A stretch of DNA of 64,000 nucleotides from Holophagales bacterium. Lineage in GTDB: Bacteria; Acidobacteriota; Thermoanaerobaculia; UBA5066. The DNA is taken from NCBI GenBank assembly GCA_016719485.1, contig JADJZB010000023.1, positions 248,001 through 312,000 on the forward strand. Direction: 5' to 3'. The notes under the pieces were generated by a model, which was not told the origin of the DNA, made no database searches, and saw only the letters and a list, made by a program, of their open reading frames with translations. Both the position numbers and the translations under genes were made by a program. The number at the start of each line of letters is the position of its first letter. The stretch's first letter is position 1. Below are positions 47,024 to 56,234 of the stretch, in pieces.

Positions 47024-47896
47024 CTGGCCGCTCCGCTCTCTCCCGCACGGCCGGCGCTCGTCCTGGCGGCGCTCCTCGGCAGCTGCGTCATCCTCCTCTC
47101 CGTGCAGGTGAGGAGGGCGGGAGGCGGAACGCTCGCCGAGGAGTGGCTCCTCGACGCGGCTTCCGTCCTCGTTCGCGGGACGACCGGGATCCGTGCGGAG
47201 GCTCTCTCGGTGAGGGAGCGGTTCTCGTCGTTCTCGGCCCTGAGGTCCGAGAACGACGCCCTGAGAGCGCGGGTGACGAGCCTCCAGGTCCAGCTCCACG
47301 CCCTGCGCGAGGCCCGCCTCGAAAGGGACCAGTTCGTGAAGCTGCTCGGCGCCGTCCCGTCGCCCCCGGAGGGGACCCGCCCCGCGCGCATCGTCGTGGT
47401 GGAGACCGCCGGGCCGTTCCAGACCGCGCTCCTGGACCGCGGTCGCGCCGACGGCATCGTCCCGGGCGGGGCGGTCGTGGGGGAGGCGGGTCTTCTCGGC
47501 CGCGTGGTGGCGGCGGGGGAGCGGGGCGCCCGGGTCCAGCTCCTCTCCGACCGGACCGCGGCCACCGGGATCCTCCTCCCGCGGACCGGCCGCGCGGCCG
47601 TCGCGCGCGGCGACGGCTCGTCGGGCGCGAGCCTCCAGTACGTCCCGGCCATCGCCGACGTCGCCGTCGATGACGAGGTCGTCACGGCAGGCACGGACGG
47701 GATCTACCCGCGCGGTCTCCTCGTCGGGAAGATCTCCGCCGTGAGGCGCCCGGGCGCCTCGCTCTTCCTGGAGCTTCCCGTCAGGGTCTCGGCCGACCCG
47801 ATGCACGAGACTCTCGTCTTCGTCTTCCCTCCCCTCCGGCCCGACGCGCCCGCGCCTGCGTCCGCCCCCCCGTTCCCGGCGCGATCGGGACCATGA
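47024..47896 (+). CDS. mreC: Rod-shape-determining protein MreC, start codon unusual
   Basis: About 290 residues. One N-terminal transmembrane helix (ALVLAALLGSCVILLSV) and a coiled-coil stretch (SALRSENDALRARVTSLQVQL) precede the MreC beta domain (TAGPFQTALLDRGRADGIVPGGAVV, DRTAATGILL). No ATG or GTG lies before the helix. CTG 47024, preceded by GAGGG, is the most sensible start; the only standard alternative upstream is TTG 46952 deep inside mreB. A GTG at 47102 would delete the helix. It overlaps mreD by 4 bases (ATGA). Confidence 0.9.
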   Translation: MAAPLSPARPALVLAALLGSCVILLSVQVRRAGGGTLAEEWLLDAASVLVRGTTGIRAEALSVRERFSSFSALRSENDALRARVTSLQVQLHALREARLERDQFVKLLGAVPSPPEGTRPARIVVVETAGPFQTALLDRGRADGIVPGGAVVGEAGLLGRVVAAGERGARVQLLSDRTAATGILLPRTGRAAVARGDGSSGASLQYVPAIADVAVDDEVVTAGTDGIYPRGLLVGKISAVRRPGASLFLELPVRVSADPMHETLVFVFPPLRPDAPAPASAPPFPARSGP

Positions 47897-48387
47897 CCGC
47901 CGTCCTGGGCGTCGCCCTGGCGGCGCTCTTCACGCTCCTCCTCGGGGTGCTGCGACTCCCCCACCCCCCCGACCTCTTCCTTCTCCCGGTCGCGTCCGTA
48001 TCCCGCCGGGGGCGCGCGATCCCGGCGATGCTCACGGGGCTCCTCGCCGGGCTCGCCCAGGACGCCCTCACCTCGCCGGTGAGGCTCCTCGGCCTGAATG
48101 CCTTCTCCAAGATCCTCCTCGCCTACCTGATGGCGGCGATCGGGGCGCGCGCCCTGGTCGAGAAGCCGGTCATGTTCGGCCTCCTCGCCTGGGCCGCCGT
48201 CGCCCTCGACGGCCTCGTCCTGACCGGCCTCGTCTGGGTCCTCAGGGGAGAGCTGCTCCTCCCCGACCCACTGGCCATCACCCTCCGCGCCGCGGGGACA
48301 GGCGTCCTCGCCGCCCTCCTCCAGGCCGGCGTCCGCTACCCGTGGAAGGAAGCGCGGGCGGCCCGGCGGCGGCGGAAGCTGGCATAG
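47893..48387 (+). CDS. mreD: Rod-shape-determining protein MreD
   Basis: 164 residues from ATG 47893, with about five helices and the MreD signature LPHPPDLFLLPVASVS and GLLAGLAQDALTSPVRLLGLNAFSKILLAYL. It is the integral-membrane partner of MreC in the elongasome and overlaps mreC as ATGA. Confidence 0.93.
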   Translation: MTAVLGVALAALFTLLLGVLRLPHPPDLFLLPVASVSRRGRAIPAMLTGLLAGLAQDALTSPVRLLGLNAFSKILLAYLMAAIGARALVEKPVMFGLLAWAAVALDGLVLTGLVWVLRGELLLPDPLAITLRAAGTGVLAALLQAGVRYPWKEARAARRRRKLA

Positions 48388-48399
48388 TCGGGCCGCCAG

Positions 48400-50313
48400 A
48401 TGCCCGCAAGCGCCCGCGAGGACCGCCGACCCCTTCTCCACCGGATCGACCGGCTCGCTGCAGGTGCGTTCTCCTTCCTCGCGCTCCTGCTCGGGGTCTA
48501 CTGGGTCCACCAGGTCTTCCGCGGCGACGAGTACGCCCGCCAGGCCGAGAACAACCGGCAGCGTTCCGTCCCCATCAACGCCTCGCGCGGCTTCATCCTC
48601 GATCGAAACGGGAAGCTCCTCGCCGAGAACGAGCCGTCCTTCACGCTCCTCCTCTACCGGCGGGAGTCGCAGGACGTCGACGGATCGCTCCGCTTCGTGG
48701 CGAGCCTCCTGGGACGCGGGCTGGACGACCTCCGCCGCCGCGTCGAACGCTCGCGGGCGAGCTACGACTTCGTCCCGGTCGTCCTCGACGACGACCTGAC
48801 CGTCGCCGAGGTCGGCGCCGTCGAGGCGCACGCCCTCGAGCACCCCGAGCTGGTCGTCCAGACGACCGAACGCCGCGTCTACACGCAGGGCTCGGTCACG
48901 GCGCACCTCCTGGGCCACCTCGGCGAGGCGGGCCCCGACCAGCTCGCCGCCCGCGCCGGCCGCGTCCGCGCCGGGGAGGCGATCGGGCAGAACGGCGTCG
49001 AGGCCGCCTACCAGGACCTCCTCGCGGGGACGTCGGGCCTCCGGACCTTCGTCATCGACTCGTTCGGACGCGAGGTCGCCGAGCTCGACCGCGTCGACCC
49101 GCTTCCCGGGAACACCCTCGTCCTGAACATCGATCTCGACCTCCAGCGGCTCGCCGACGACTACTTCCGCGACAAGGTCGGAACGGCGGTCGCCCTCGAC
49201 CCGAAGACCGGCGAGGTCCTGGCGTTCGTCTCGGCCCCGGCCTTCGACCCGAACGTCTTTTCCCGCCGCGTCAGCCGCACCGAGTGGGACGCGATCGTCG
49301 GCAACGAGGACCGGCCGCTCCAGAACAGGGCCATCCAGAACGTCTATTCCCCCGGCTCGGTCTGGAAGGCGTTCGTCGCCCACGCGATCCTCTCGAACGG
49401 GATCGACTCCTCCGAGCGCGTCCACTGCCCCGGTTCGGCCACGTTCTACGGCCGGAGGTTCCGGTGTCACGGAGTCCACGGGGACGTCGACCTCCCGACG
49501 GCGCTCCAGGTCTCGTGCGACGTCTACTTCTACACGATGGGCAAGAGGCTCGGCATCGACACCCTCGCCGCCACGGCCCGGCTCTTCGGGTTCGGCCGCC
49601 CGACGGGCGTCGACCTCGGTCCCGAGAAGCCGGGGACCGTCCCGTCCCCCGAGTGGAGCAAGGCCGTTCGCAAGCACGCCTGGTACCCGGGCGAGACGAT
49701 CTCCGTCGCCATCGGGCAGGGGCCGCTCCTCGTTTCGGCTCTCCAGACGGCGCGGGCCTTCGCAGGCATCGCCAACGCCGACGGCGCCCTTCCCGTGCCG
49801 CACCTCTTCCGGATCGGCGAGCACGTGCGCAGCGGCGCCCGGGTCGCCTTCCGGCCGCCGGTTCGCGAGCACATCCCCTACCCGCCCGGCGCGCGGGAGA
49901 CGATCGTCGAGGGCCTCTGGCGCGTCGTGAACCTCCCCGGCGGGACCGCCTGGCGTTACCGCGTCGAGGGTCTCGACATCTGCGGCAAGACCGGGACGGT
50001 CCAGGTCGTCGGCCAGAAAGAGGCGAAGAAGGCGCACCTCCTCCCTGAAAAGCTCAGGGACCACGCCTGGTTCGCGGCGTTCGCCCCGAAGGACGACGCC
50101 AAGATCGTCGTCGTCGTCTTCGTCGAGAACGGTCTCCACGGCGGCTCGGCCGCCGCCCCTCTCGCGACGCGCCTCGTCGAGGCCTACCTGCGCCCCGGGA
50201 GCGTCCCGCCGCCCGCCTCTCCGGCCGTGCCCCTCCCCGAGGCGACGCCCCGTGGAGGCTCCGACACCGCGGAGCAGAGCGGCCCTCCCCTCTCGCCACG
50301 GCGGGGGACCTGA
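48400..50313 (+). CDS. mrdA: Penicillin-binding protein 2 (elongasome transpeptidase)
   Basis: 637 residues from ATG 48400. One membrane anchor (about residues 22-40), an N-terminal pedestal domain with SRGFILDRNGKLLAEN, then the transpeptidase domain. Its nucleophile Ser lies in SPGSVWKAF (about residue 319), with SCD for the SxN motif (about 373) and KTGT (about 530). SPGSVWK differs from the common SPGSTFK but keeps the Ser and Lys. The C-terminal Pro-rich tail is unstructured. Partner of the RodA polymerase that starts one base after this stop. Confidence 0.95.
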   Translation: MPASAREDRRPLLHRIDRLAAGAFSFLALLLGVYWVHQVFRGDEYARQAENNRQRSVPINASRGFILDRNGKLLAENEPSFTLLLYRRESQDVDGSLRFVASLLGRGLDDLRRRVERSRASYDFVPVVLDDDLTVAEVGAVEAHALEHPELVVQTTERRVYTQGSVTAHLLGHLGEAGPDQLAARAGRVRAGEAIGQNGVEAAYQDLLAGTSGLRTFVIDSFGREVAELDRVDPLPGNTLVLNIDLDLQRLADDYFRDKVGTAVALDPKTGEVLAFVSAPAFDPNVFSRRVSRTEWDAIVGNEDRPLQNRAIQNVYSPGSVWKAFVAHAILSNGIDSSERVHCPGSATFYGRRFRCHGVHGDVDLPTALQVSCDVYFYTMGKRLGIDTLAATARLFGFGRPTGVDLGPEKPGTVPSPEWSKAVRKHAWYPGETISVAIGQGPLLVSALQTARAFAGIANADGALPVPHLFRIGEHVRSGARVAFRPPVREHIPYPPGARETIVEGLWRVVNLPGGTAWRYRVEGLDICGKTGTVQVVGQKEAKKAHLLPEKLRDHAWFAAFAPKDDAKIVVVVFVENGLHGGSAAAPLATRLVEAYLRPGSVPPPASPAVPLPEATPRGGSDTAEQSGPPLSPRRGT

Positions 50314-50314
50314 C

Positions 50315-51415
50315 GTGTCGCGCCTTTCCGAGGCGCTCCCGCGGCGCCTGGACGTCCCGCTCCTGCTCGCCGCGCTCGTCCTCTCCGGCATCGGCATCGC
50401 CATGGTCGTCTCGACGACCTCCGGGACCCCCCGGGGAGGCCTCGGCGGCCGCCAGGCGCTCTTCCTCGTCGCGGGACTGGTGGCGGCGACGTTCTTCGCC
50501 GTCTTCGACTACCGCCTCCTCCTCAGGGCCTCGCCCGGCCTCTTCGCCTTCTCCCTCCTGCCGCTCATCTGGCTCCCGATCTTCGGCCCGACGATCGCGG
50601 GCGCGAAGTCGTGGATCAGGCTCTTCGGCGGATTCCAGATCCAGCCGTCCGAGCTCGCGCGCATTTCCACCGTCCTCCTCCTCGCGTGGATCCTCGAGAA
50701 CGACGACCGCCCCCGCCTCTCCGCGAAGACGGTCGGGGTGCTCGTCGGCGTCGTCGCGCTCCCGATGGCCCTCGTCCTCCTCCAGCCCGACCTCGGCGTG
50801 GCGCTCACCTATTCCCCCTTCCTCCTCGCGGCCCTCTACCTCGGCGGGCTCCCGGGCCGCGTCTGGGGCGCCCTCTTCCTGGCGGGCACGCTCGCCGCCG
50901 GCGCGTCGTGGTTCGTCCTGAAGGACTACCAGAAGGACCGGATCCGGACCTTCCTCGACCCCGACCTCGCCGCCCGCGGCGCCGGCTACCAGGTGCGCCA
51001 GGCGCGCATCGCGATCGGCTCGGGAGGGATCACCGGCAAGGGGTGGAAGGAAGGGACCCAGAGCCGGCTCGGGTTCCTCCCGGTGCGGCACTCCGACTTC
51101 ATCTTCGCCGCGCTCGCCGAAGAGCGCGGCTTCGCCGGCGTCGCCACCGTCGTCGGCCTCTACGGTCTCTTCCTCGCCCGGGGGCTGGCCATCGCGCGGG
51201 ACGCGCGCGACCGGGGCGGCTCGATGCTCGTCCTCCTCGTCATCCTGAACGTCGTGGCGCAGGCCGCGGCCAACATCGCCATGAACGTCGGGCTCATGCC
51301 GACGACGGGCATCACCCTGCCGTTCGTCTCCTACGGAGGCTCGTCGATCATCGCAACCTGGGCGATGACCGGCCTCGTCCTCTCCGTGGCCCAGCGCCGG
51401 TTCGTCAACGTGTAG
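50315..51415 (+). CDS. rodA: SEDS-family peptidoglycan glycosyltransferase RodA
   Basis: 366 residues from GTG 50315, ten helices. SEDS motifs: AKSWIRLFGGFQIQPSE, VLLQPDLGVALTYSP (with the catalytic-region Asp), RLGFLPVRHSDFIFAALAEERGF and LPFVSYGGSSI. It polymerises glycan strands for cell elongation with PBP2. It starts one base after the mrdA stop. Confidence 0.95.
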   Translation: MSRLSEALPRRLDVPLLLAALVLSGIGIAMVVSTTSGTPRGGLGGRQALFLVAGLVAATFFAVFDYRLLLRASPGLFAFSLLPLIWLPIFGPTIAGAKSWIRLFGGFQIQPSELARISTVLLLAWILENDDRPRLSAKTVGVLVGVVALPMALVLLQPDLGVALTYSPFLLAALYLGGLPGRVWGALFLAGTLAAGASWFVLKDYQKDRIRTFLDPDLAARGAGYQVRQARIAIGSGGITGKGWKEGTQSRLGFLPVRHSDFIFAALAEERGFAGVATVVGLYGLFLARGLAIARDARDRGGSMLVLLVILNVVAQAAANIAMNVGLMPTTGITLPFVSYGGSSIIATWAMTGLVLSVAQRRFVNV

Positions 51416-51423
51416 AGGCAGTC

Positions 51424-52974
51424 ATGCAGAAAGAGCTCCTCATCTCCGCAAACGATCGCGAGACCCGGGTGGCCGTCCTCGAGGACGGCCGCGTCGCCGA
51501 GGTGCAGATCGAACGGCGCCGCCAGCGCGGCGTCGTCGGCAACATCTACAAGGGCCGCGTCACGCGGGTCCTGCCGGGGATGCAGTCGGCCTTCGTCGAC
51601 ATCGGCCTCGAGAAGGACGCCTTCCTCTACGTCGCCGACGTCGGGGAGGAGGTCGAGGACTTCGACCGCTTCGGCGGGATGGAGGAGAACGGGGCCGAGG
51701 CCGAGTCCGACGAGTCCGCACCAGCGGCGCCGGCGCAGGTCGAGGCCGAGCCCCCGGCGCGGGCACCGCTCCCGTCCATCGACGAGCTCCTCCGCGAGGG
51801 GCAGGAGCTCGTCGTCCAGGTGACGAAGGACCAGATCGCCCACAAGGGCGTGCGGATCACGACCCACGTCACGCTTCCCGGGCGGACGCTCGTCTACATG
51901 CCGTCGATCGACCACGTCGGCGTCTCGCGCCGCATCGAGAACGAGGAGGAGCGCGTCCGGCTCCGCGACATCCTCACCTCCCTGCGCAAGGGCCCCGGCG
52001 GGTTCATCGTGAGGACCGCGGGCGAGGGGCGGGCGGCGGACGAGTTCGCCGCCGACAAGCGCTACCTCGCGCGGCTCTGGGAGCAGATCCGCAAGCGCGC
52101 CGAGCGTTCGGGCGCTCCCGCCCTCCTGCACCGCGACCTCGACCTGACGCTCCGGGCCGCGCGCGACATCTTCGCCCAGGAGTTCTCCGTCCTCTGGGTC
52201 GACGACGACGAGGAGTACCGGCGCATCGTCGAGTTCCTCGACCAGGTGCAGCCGAACCTCGTCGCCAAGGTGAAGCTCTACAGGAAGTCGAGCCCCCTCT
52301 TCGAGGAGCTCGGCGTCGAGCAGGAGATCGAGAACGCCCTCAAGTCGAAGGTCTGGCTCAAGTCGGGCGGCTACATCGTCATCAACCAGACCGAGGCGCT
52401 CGTGGCCATCGACGTGAACACGGGCAAGTACATCGGCAAGAAGCGGCTCGAGGACACGGTCCTGCGCACGAACATGGAGGCGATCCAGGAGATCGTGAGG
52501 CAGATCCGCCTGCGCGACCTGGGCGGGCTCCTCGTCGTGGACTTCATCGACATGGAAGAGGAGGAGCACCGGCAGGAGCTCGTCACGGCTCTCGAGACCG
52601 AGCTGAAGAAGGACCGCTCGAAGAACCGGATGCTCCCCGTTTCCGAGTTCGGGCTCGTGGAGATCACCCGCAAGAGGCAGCGGCAGAGCCTCGAGCGGGC
52701 CCTCACGATGCCCTGCCCCTACTGCTCGGGCTCGGGCCGCATCAAGAGCATCCCGACGATCCTCCTCGAGATCCGCCGCGAGATCCTCAAGCGCACCGCG
52801 TCGGGCGAGGGGCACGCCCTCTTCCTCCGCGTCCACCCCGAGATCTCGCGTGCCCTCTCCTCCGACGAGCGCCACCTCATCGAGGACCTCCAGGAGCACG
52901 TCGGGATGCCGATCCACGTCCAGGTGGACGAGCACCTGCACCACGAGGGGTACGACGTCGTCGTGGAGGCGTGA
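51424..52974 (+). CDS. rng: Ribonuclease G/E family endoribonuclease
   Basis: 516 residues from ATG 51424. An N-terminal S1 domain (IYKGRVTRVLPGMQSAFVDIGLEKDAFLYV) interrupted by an acidic/Pro-rich insert of about 45 residues, the RNase H-like catalytic core with VAIDVNTGKY and LLVVDFIDM (Mg2+-binding Asp residues), and the Zn-link MPCPYCSGSGR. It lacks the long RNase E degradosome tail. The mreBCD-rng neighbourhood is also seen in Escherichia coli, so the arrangement is ancient. Its stop is followed by a GC hairpin. Confidence 0.93.
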   Translation: MQKELLISANDRETRVAVLEDGRVAEVQIERRRQRGVVGNIYKGRVTRVLPGMQSAFVDIGLEKDAFLYVADVGEEVEDFDRFGGMEENGAEAESDESAPAAPAQVEAEPPARAPLPSIDELLREGQELVVQVTKDQIAHKGVRITTHVTLPGRTLVYMPSIDHVGVSRRIENEEERVRLRDILTSLRKGPGGFIVRTAGEGRAADEFAADKRYLARLWEQIRKRAERSGAPALLHRDLDLTLRAARDIFAQEFSVLWVDDDEEYRRIVEFLDQVQPNLVAKVKLYRKSSPLFEELGVEQEIENALKSKVWLKSGGYIVINQTEALVAIDVNTGKYIGKKRLEDTVLRTNMEAIQEIVRQIRLRDLGGLLVVDFIDMEEEEHRQELVTALETELKKDRSKNRMLPVSEFGLVEITRKRQRQSLERALTMPCPYCSGSGRIKSIPTILLEIRREILKRTASGEGHALFLRVHPEISRALSSDERHLIEDLQEHVGMPIHVQVDEHLHHEGYDVVVEA

Positions 52975-52992
52975 CCCGGATCACCCGGGTGC

Positions 52993-53017
52993 CGCCGGGG
53001 CACTCCTGTCCCCGGCG
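52993..53017 (+). terminator. GC hairpin after rng
   Basis: CGCCGGGG, a 9-base loop, CCCCGGCG: a perfect 8-bp stem 18 bases after the rng stop and without a U tract. Likely the end of the elongasome transcript. Confidence 0.45.
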
Positions 53018-53066
53018 CACTCGGATGGAACCAGTCCCGAATCTGGCCGAAATGGCACCGGAGGGG

Positions 53067-53083
53067 TTGGCACGCCCCCTGCA
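53067..53083 (+). promoter_or_regulatory. Sigma-54 (RpoN) type -24/-12 promoter
   Basis: TTGGCACGCCCCCTGCA matches the consensus YTGGCACG-N4-TTGCW at all but one core position. The -24 GG (53069-53070) and -12 GC (53081-53082) are exactly 10 bases apart, the invariant spacing. Transcription would start near 53094 and read into the ferredoxin-domain gene. An enhancer-binding activator would be required; none is encoded in the window. Confidence 0.68.
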
Positions 53084-53119
53084 TTAAGAAGGGTGGCGCA
53101 CACTCCAGCCTCTCCTCCA

Positions 53120-53145
53120 AGCCGCTCCGATGGGCGGCTCTTTTT
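53120..53145 (+). terminator. Intrinsic terminator / attenuator in the leader of the ferredoxin-domain gene
   Basis: AGCCGC, an 8-base loop, GCGGCT, then CTTTTT: the only hairpin in the window with a real T tract. It sits about 26 bases after the predicted sigma-54 start site and 18 bases before the GTG 53163 start. It may therefore end a short RNA of about 50 nt, or act as an attenuator, rather than terminate rng. Confidence 0.65.
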
Positions 53146-53162
53146 ATTGGGAGAATGGGCCC

Positions 53163-54461
53163 GTGGCCCACGCCACGGCGCGCTCCGGTTACCGGGACCT
53201 CGTCGAGCGGCTGAACCGCTTTCCGCAGGGCGCGCCCCCGTCGGACCTCCTCTACAGGATCCTCGCCCTCCTCTTCACGGAGCGTGAAGCCGGGCTCGTC
53301 GCGCTGCTCCCCGTGAAGCCGTTCACGCTCGCGACCGCCTCCAGGGCCTGGAAGACGTCCCCCGCCGAGACCCGGAGGACCCTCGACGCCCTGGCCGCGC
53401 GGGCCCTCCTCCTGGATGCCGAGCGCGACGGCGAGACGCGATGGGTCCTCCCGCCGCCGATGGCCGGCTTCTTCGAGTTCTCGATGATGCGGGTCCGCGA
53501 CGACGTGGACCAGAAAACCCTCGCTCGGCTCTTCTACGAGTACCTCAACGTCGAGGAGGACTTCGTCCGCGAGCTCTTCGCCCGCGGCGAGACGCAGCTC
53601 GGGCGCGTCTTCGTGAACGAGGACGCCGTCGCCGACGACGACGTCCTGCAGGTCCTCGACTGGGAGAGGGCGAGCGCCGTGGCGCGGACGGCCCGCCACG
53701 CGGCGGTCGGCGTCTGCTACTGCCGGCACAAGATGTCCCACGTCGGCCGGGCCTGCGGGGCCCCGCTCGAGATCTGCCTCACGTTCGGGACGACCGCCGA
53801 CTCCCTCTCCCGCCACGGATTCGCCCGCCGGATCGACGCCGCCGAGGCGCTCGACCTCCTCGCCGAGGCGCGCGCGCGCGGCCTCGTCCAGTTCGGCGAG
53901 AACGTGCGGGAAACCGTCGCTTTCGTCTGCAACTGCTGCGGGTGCTGCTGCGAGGCGCTCCTGGCCCAGAAGCGCTTCGGGGCCTGCCGGCCCGTCCACA
54001 CGACCGGCTTCCTTCCCGAGGTCGACGCCGGGCGGTGCAACGGCTGCGGGGCCTGCGCGAAGTCCTGTCCCGTCGAGGCGATGTCGCTGCGCCCCGCGGC
54101 GGACCCGGGCGTCCCCGGACGCCGGGTCGCGAACCTCGCGGCAGAGGCGTGCCTCGGCTGCGGCGTCTGCGTCCAGGCCTGCCGGCGGGATGCGCTCCGT
54201 CTCGTGAGGCGGGAGGAACGCGTGATTCCCCCGCGCGACACGGCGCGGCGCGTCGTGAGGATGGCGCTCGAGCGGGGGCACCTCGCGGACCTCGTCTTCG
54301 ACGACCGGGCCCTGGCGAGCCACAGGATCCTCGGAACGCTCCTCGGCGCCATCCTCCGCCTCCCCCCGGTGGAGCGGGCGCTCGCCCGGGAGCAGGTGAA
54401 GTCGGTCTACCTCGAGAAGATCTTCGAGGCCTGGGAGCGGCGGCCAGGGCACCGGGCGTAG
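53163..54461 (+). CDS. Winged-helix-like 4Fe-4S ferredoxin protein with extra cysteine clusters
   Basis: 432 residues from GTG 53163 (GGGAGA upstream). An ATG at 53130 would lie inside the terminator hairpin and is rejected. The N-terminal part looks like a helical/winged domain (ATASRAWKTSPAETRRTLDAL). Then come unusual cysteine groups, VCYCRHKMSH...CGAPLEICL and FVCNCCGCCCEALL, and then two 4Fe-4S ferredoxin motifs (CNGCGACAKSCPVEA and CLGCGVCVQACRRDAL). This family is usually annotated only as '4Fe-4S ferredoxin' and probably transfers electrons in the cytoplasm. The partner is unknown. The sigma-54 promoter suggests conditional expression. Confidence 0.8.
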   Translation: MAHATARSGYRDLVERLNRFPQGAPPSDLLYRILALLFTEREAGLVALLPVKPFTLATASRAWKTSPAETRRTLDALAARALLLDAERDGETRWVLPPPMAGFFEFSMMRVRDDVDQKTLARLFYEYLNVEEDFVRELFARGETQLGRVFVNEDAVADDDVLQVLDWERASAVARTARHAAVGVCYCRHKMSHVGRACGAPLEICLTFGTTADSLSRHGFARRIDAAEALDLLAEARARGLVQFGENVRETVAFVCNCCGCCCEALLAQKRFGACRPVHTTGFLPEVDAGRCNGCGACAKSCPVEAMSLRPAADPGVPGRRVANLAAEACLGCGVCVQACRRDALRLVRREERVIPPRDTARRVVRMALERGHLADLVFDDRALASHRILGTLLGAILRLPPVERALAREQVKSVYLEKIFEAWERRPGHRA

Positions 54462-54583
54462 GAGCAGACCTTCGCCCGGCTCTTCGAAGCCGTGCCGCCC
54501 CCGACGCGCTGCTAGACTCCGCCTCTTTCAGGAACAGACCGACGCCGCCGCGCACCGCGCGCCGGCCTCTTCGAGGAGGCTCC

Positions 54584-56158
54584 ATGCCGCGTTTCACGAA
54601 GATCGCCGCAGCGCTCGCCGCACTCACCCTCGCCCTTCCGGCCGGCGCCGCCGACCCCGCGAAAGCGAGGAAGAAGCTCGACAAGGAAGGTCTCGCCTTC
54701 ACCGCCGAGAAGTTCCTCTGGGAGGTGCACACCGAGGACGTGAAGATGGTCTCGCTCTTCCTCGAGGCCGGCATGTCCGCGGATACGGCCGACGACAAGG
54801 GAGTCACCGCCCTTCACCGCGCCGCCGGGAACGCCGAGGGGAAGGTCCTCGCGCTCCTCCTGAAGGCGGGCGCGAACCCGAACGCCGCTTCCGGGGACGG
54901 TGACACGCCCCTCTGCGAGGCCGCCGACGAGCCCGCTGCGAAGAACGTCGCCGCCCTCCTCGCGGCGGGGGCCGATCCGAAGGCGGTCTGCTCGTGGGGG
55001 AAGACGGCTCTCCACGTGGCCGCCGGAGAAGGCGACGGCGAGATCACGTCGGCCCTGATCGCCGCGGGCGCGCCGCTGGAGGCTCGCGACCAGTACCAGC
55101 AGACCGCGCTCTACTTCGGTCTGAAGGCCGGGAAGACCGCGGCCCTCGAGGCCCTCGTCGCGGCCGGCGCCGACGTGAACGCGAAGTTCAAGAACGGCCG
55201 GACGCCCCTCCACGAGGCGACCGAGTGGGACAACCCGGCCGCCGCCCGGATCCTCCTCGAGGCCGGGGCGAAGGTCGACGCGAAGGACTCCCAGCGCCAG
55301 ACGCCGCTTTACCTCGCCGCCGCCTTCGACCGCGTGAAGATGGTTCCGGTCCTCCTCCAGTACGGGGCCGACCCGGCTCAGAAGACTCCCGACGGGAAGT
55401 CCCTCGTCCAGCTCGCGAAGACGAACACGTCGCCGAACGTCGTTCCGCTTCTCGAGGGAGCGAAGAAGGTCGAGGTGGCGACGAAGCCGACGATCGCGCC
55501 GAAGGGGAGCGCGGCCACTCCCGGGGCCGCTCCGGGCGCGTCCCCCACGGCGTCGTCCGACCCGAAGGGCGACCTGAAGAAGATGGGCCTCGCCTTCGAC
55601 GCGAAGACCTTCTTCAGCCGTGTCGACGGTGGCGACACGAGAGCGATCGCGCTCTTTCTCGCCGCCGGCTTCGACCCGGCCACGAAGGACGACCGAGGCC
55701 GGACCGCCCTCTGGCTCGCGGTCTCGCAGAAGAACGGCGATTCCCTGAAGGCCCTCATCGCCGGAGGCGCGAGGCCCGACGCGAAGAACGCCCCGGCGAT
55801 GGAGTACGGAGCGACGATCGTCGCCGAGGCGATCAACGCCAACGACGCCGGGATCGTCCGGATGCTCGTCGATGCCGGCGCCGACGTGAAGAAGGGGAAC
55901 GACTACGGCATGACGCCGCTGCACGAGGCCGCGCGCCAGGGACAGCTCGAGGTGACCGAGATCCTCCTGAAGGCCGGAGCAGACCCCAACTCGGCCCCGA
56001 GCGGCGCGCCGGTCCTCCACGGGCCCGTCATGGAGAACCACGTCGACGTCGTGAAGCTCCTCCTGCGGTCGGGCGCGAAGGTCGAGAAGTTCCGCAAGCT
56101 CCTCCTCGACACCGCGAAGACCCCGGAGATGAAGGAGCTGATCCGGAAGGCCCGGTAG
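54584..56158 (+). CDS. Exported ankyrin-repeat protein, internally duplicated
   Basis: 524 residues from ATG 54584, with GAGGAGG four bases upstream. A signal peptide (cleavage near AGAA) and about ten ankyrin repeats in two blocks (about residues 30-275 and 335-510), joined by an Ala/Pro/Ser-rich linker. Both blocks open with the same phrase: GLAFTAEKFLWEV and GLAFDAKTFFSRV, followed by LFLEAGM / LFLAAGF, so the protein arose by duplication of a whole block. It likely acts as a periplasmic or surface protein-binding scaffold. No enzyme domain was seen. Confidence 0.85.
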   Translation: MPRFTKIAAALAALTLALPAGAADPAKARKKLDKEGLAFTAEKFLWEVHTEDVKMVSLFLEAGMSADTADDKGVTALHRAAGNAEGKVLALLLKAGANPNAASGDGDTPLCEAADEPAAKNVAALLAAGADPKAVCSWGKTALHVAAGEGDGEITSALIAAGAPLEARDQYQQTALYFGLKAGKTAALEALVAAGADVNAKFKNGRTPLHEATEWDNPAAARILLEAGAKVDAKDSQRQTPLYLAAAFDRVKMVPVLLQYGADPAQKTPDGKSLVQLAKTNTSPNVVPLLEGAKKVEVATKPTIAPKGSAATPGAAPGASPTASSDPKGDLKKMGLAFDAKTFFSRVDGGDTRAIALFLAAGFDPATKDDRGRTALWLAVSQKNGDSLKALIAGGARPDAKNAPAMEYGATIVAEAINANDAGIVRMLVDAGADVKKGNDYGMTPLHEAARQGQLEVTEILLKAGADPNSAPSGAPVLHGPVMENHVDVVKLLLRSGAKVEKFRKLLLDTAKTPEMKELIRKAR

Positions 56159-56234
56159 AGCCCTTCCAGATGCCCCGCAAGGCCCGGGTCGCAATCCCGG
56201 AGACGAAGGCGCTTCGTGCCAGATGGCCCGGGGG

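Noticed and set aside
53130..53162. ATG 53130 as start of the ferredoxin-domain protein
   Set aside because: It lies inside the terminator hairpin. The first 11 codons would be read from terminator sequence, and GTG 53163 with GGGAGA is better.
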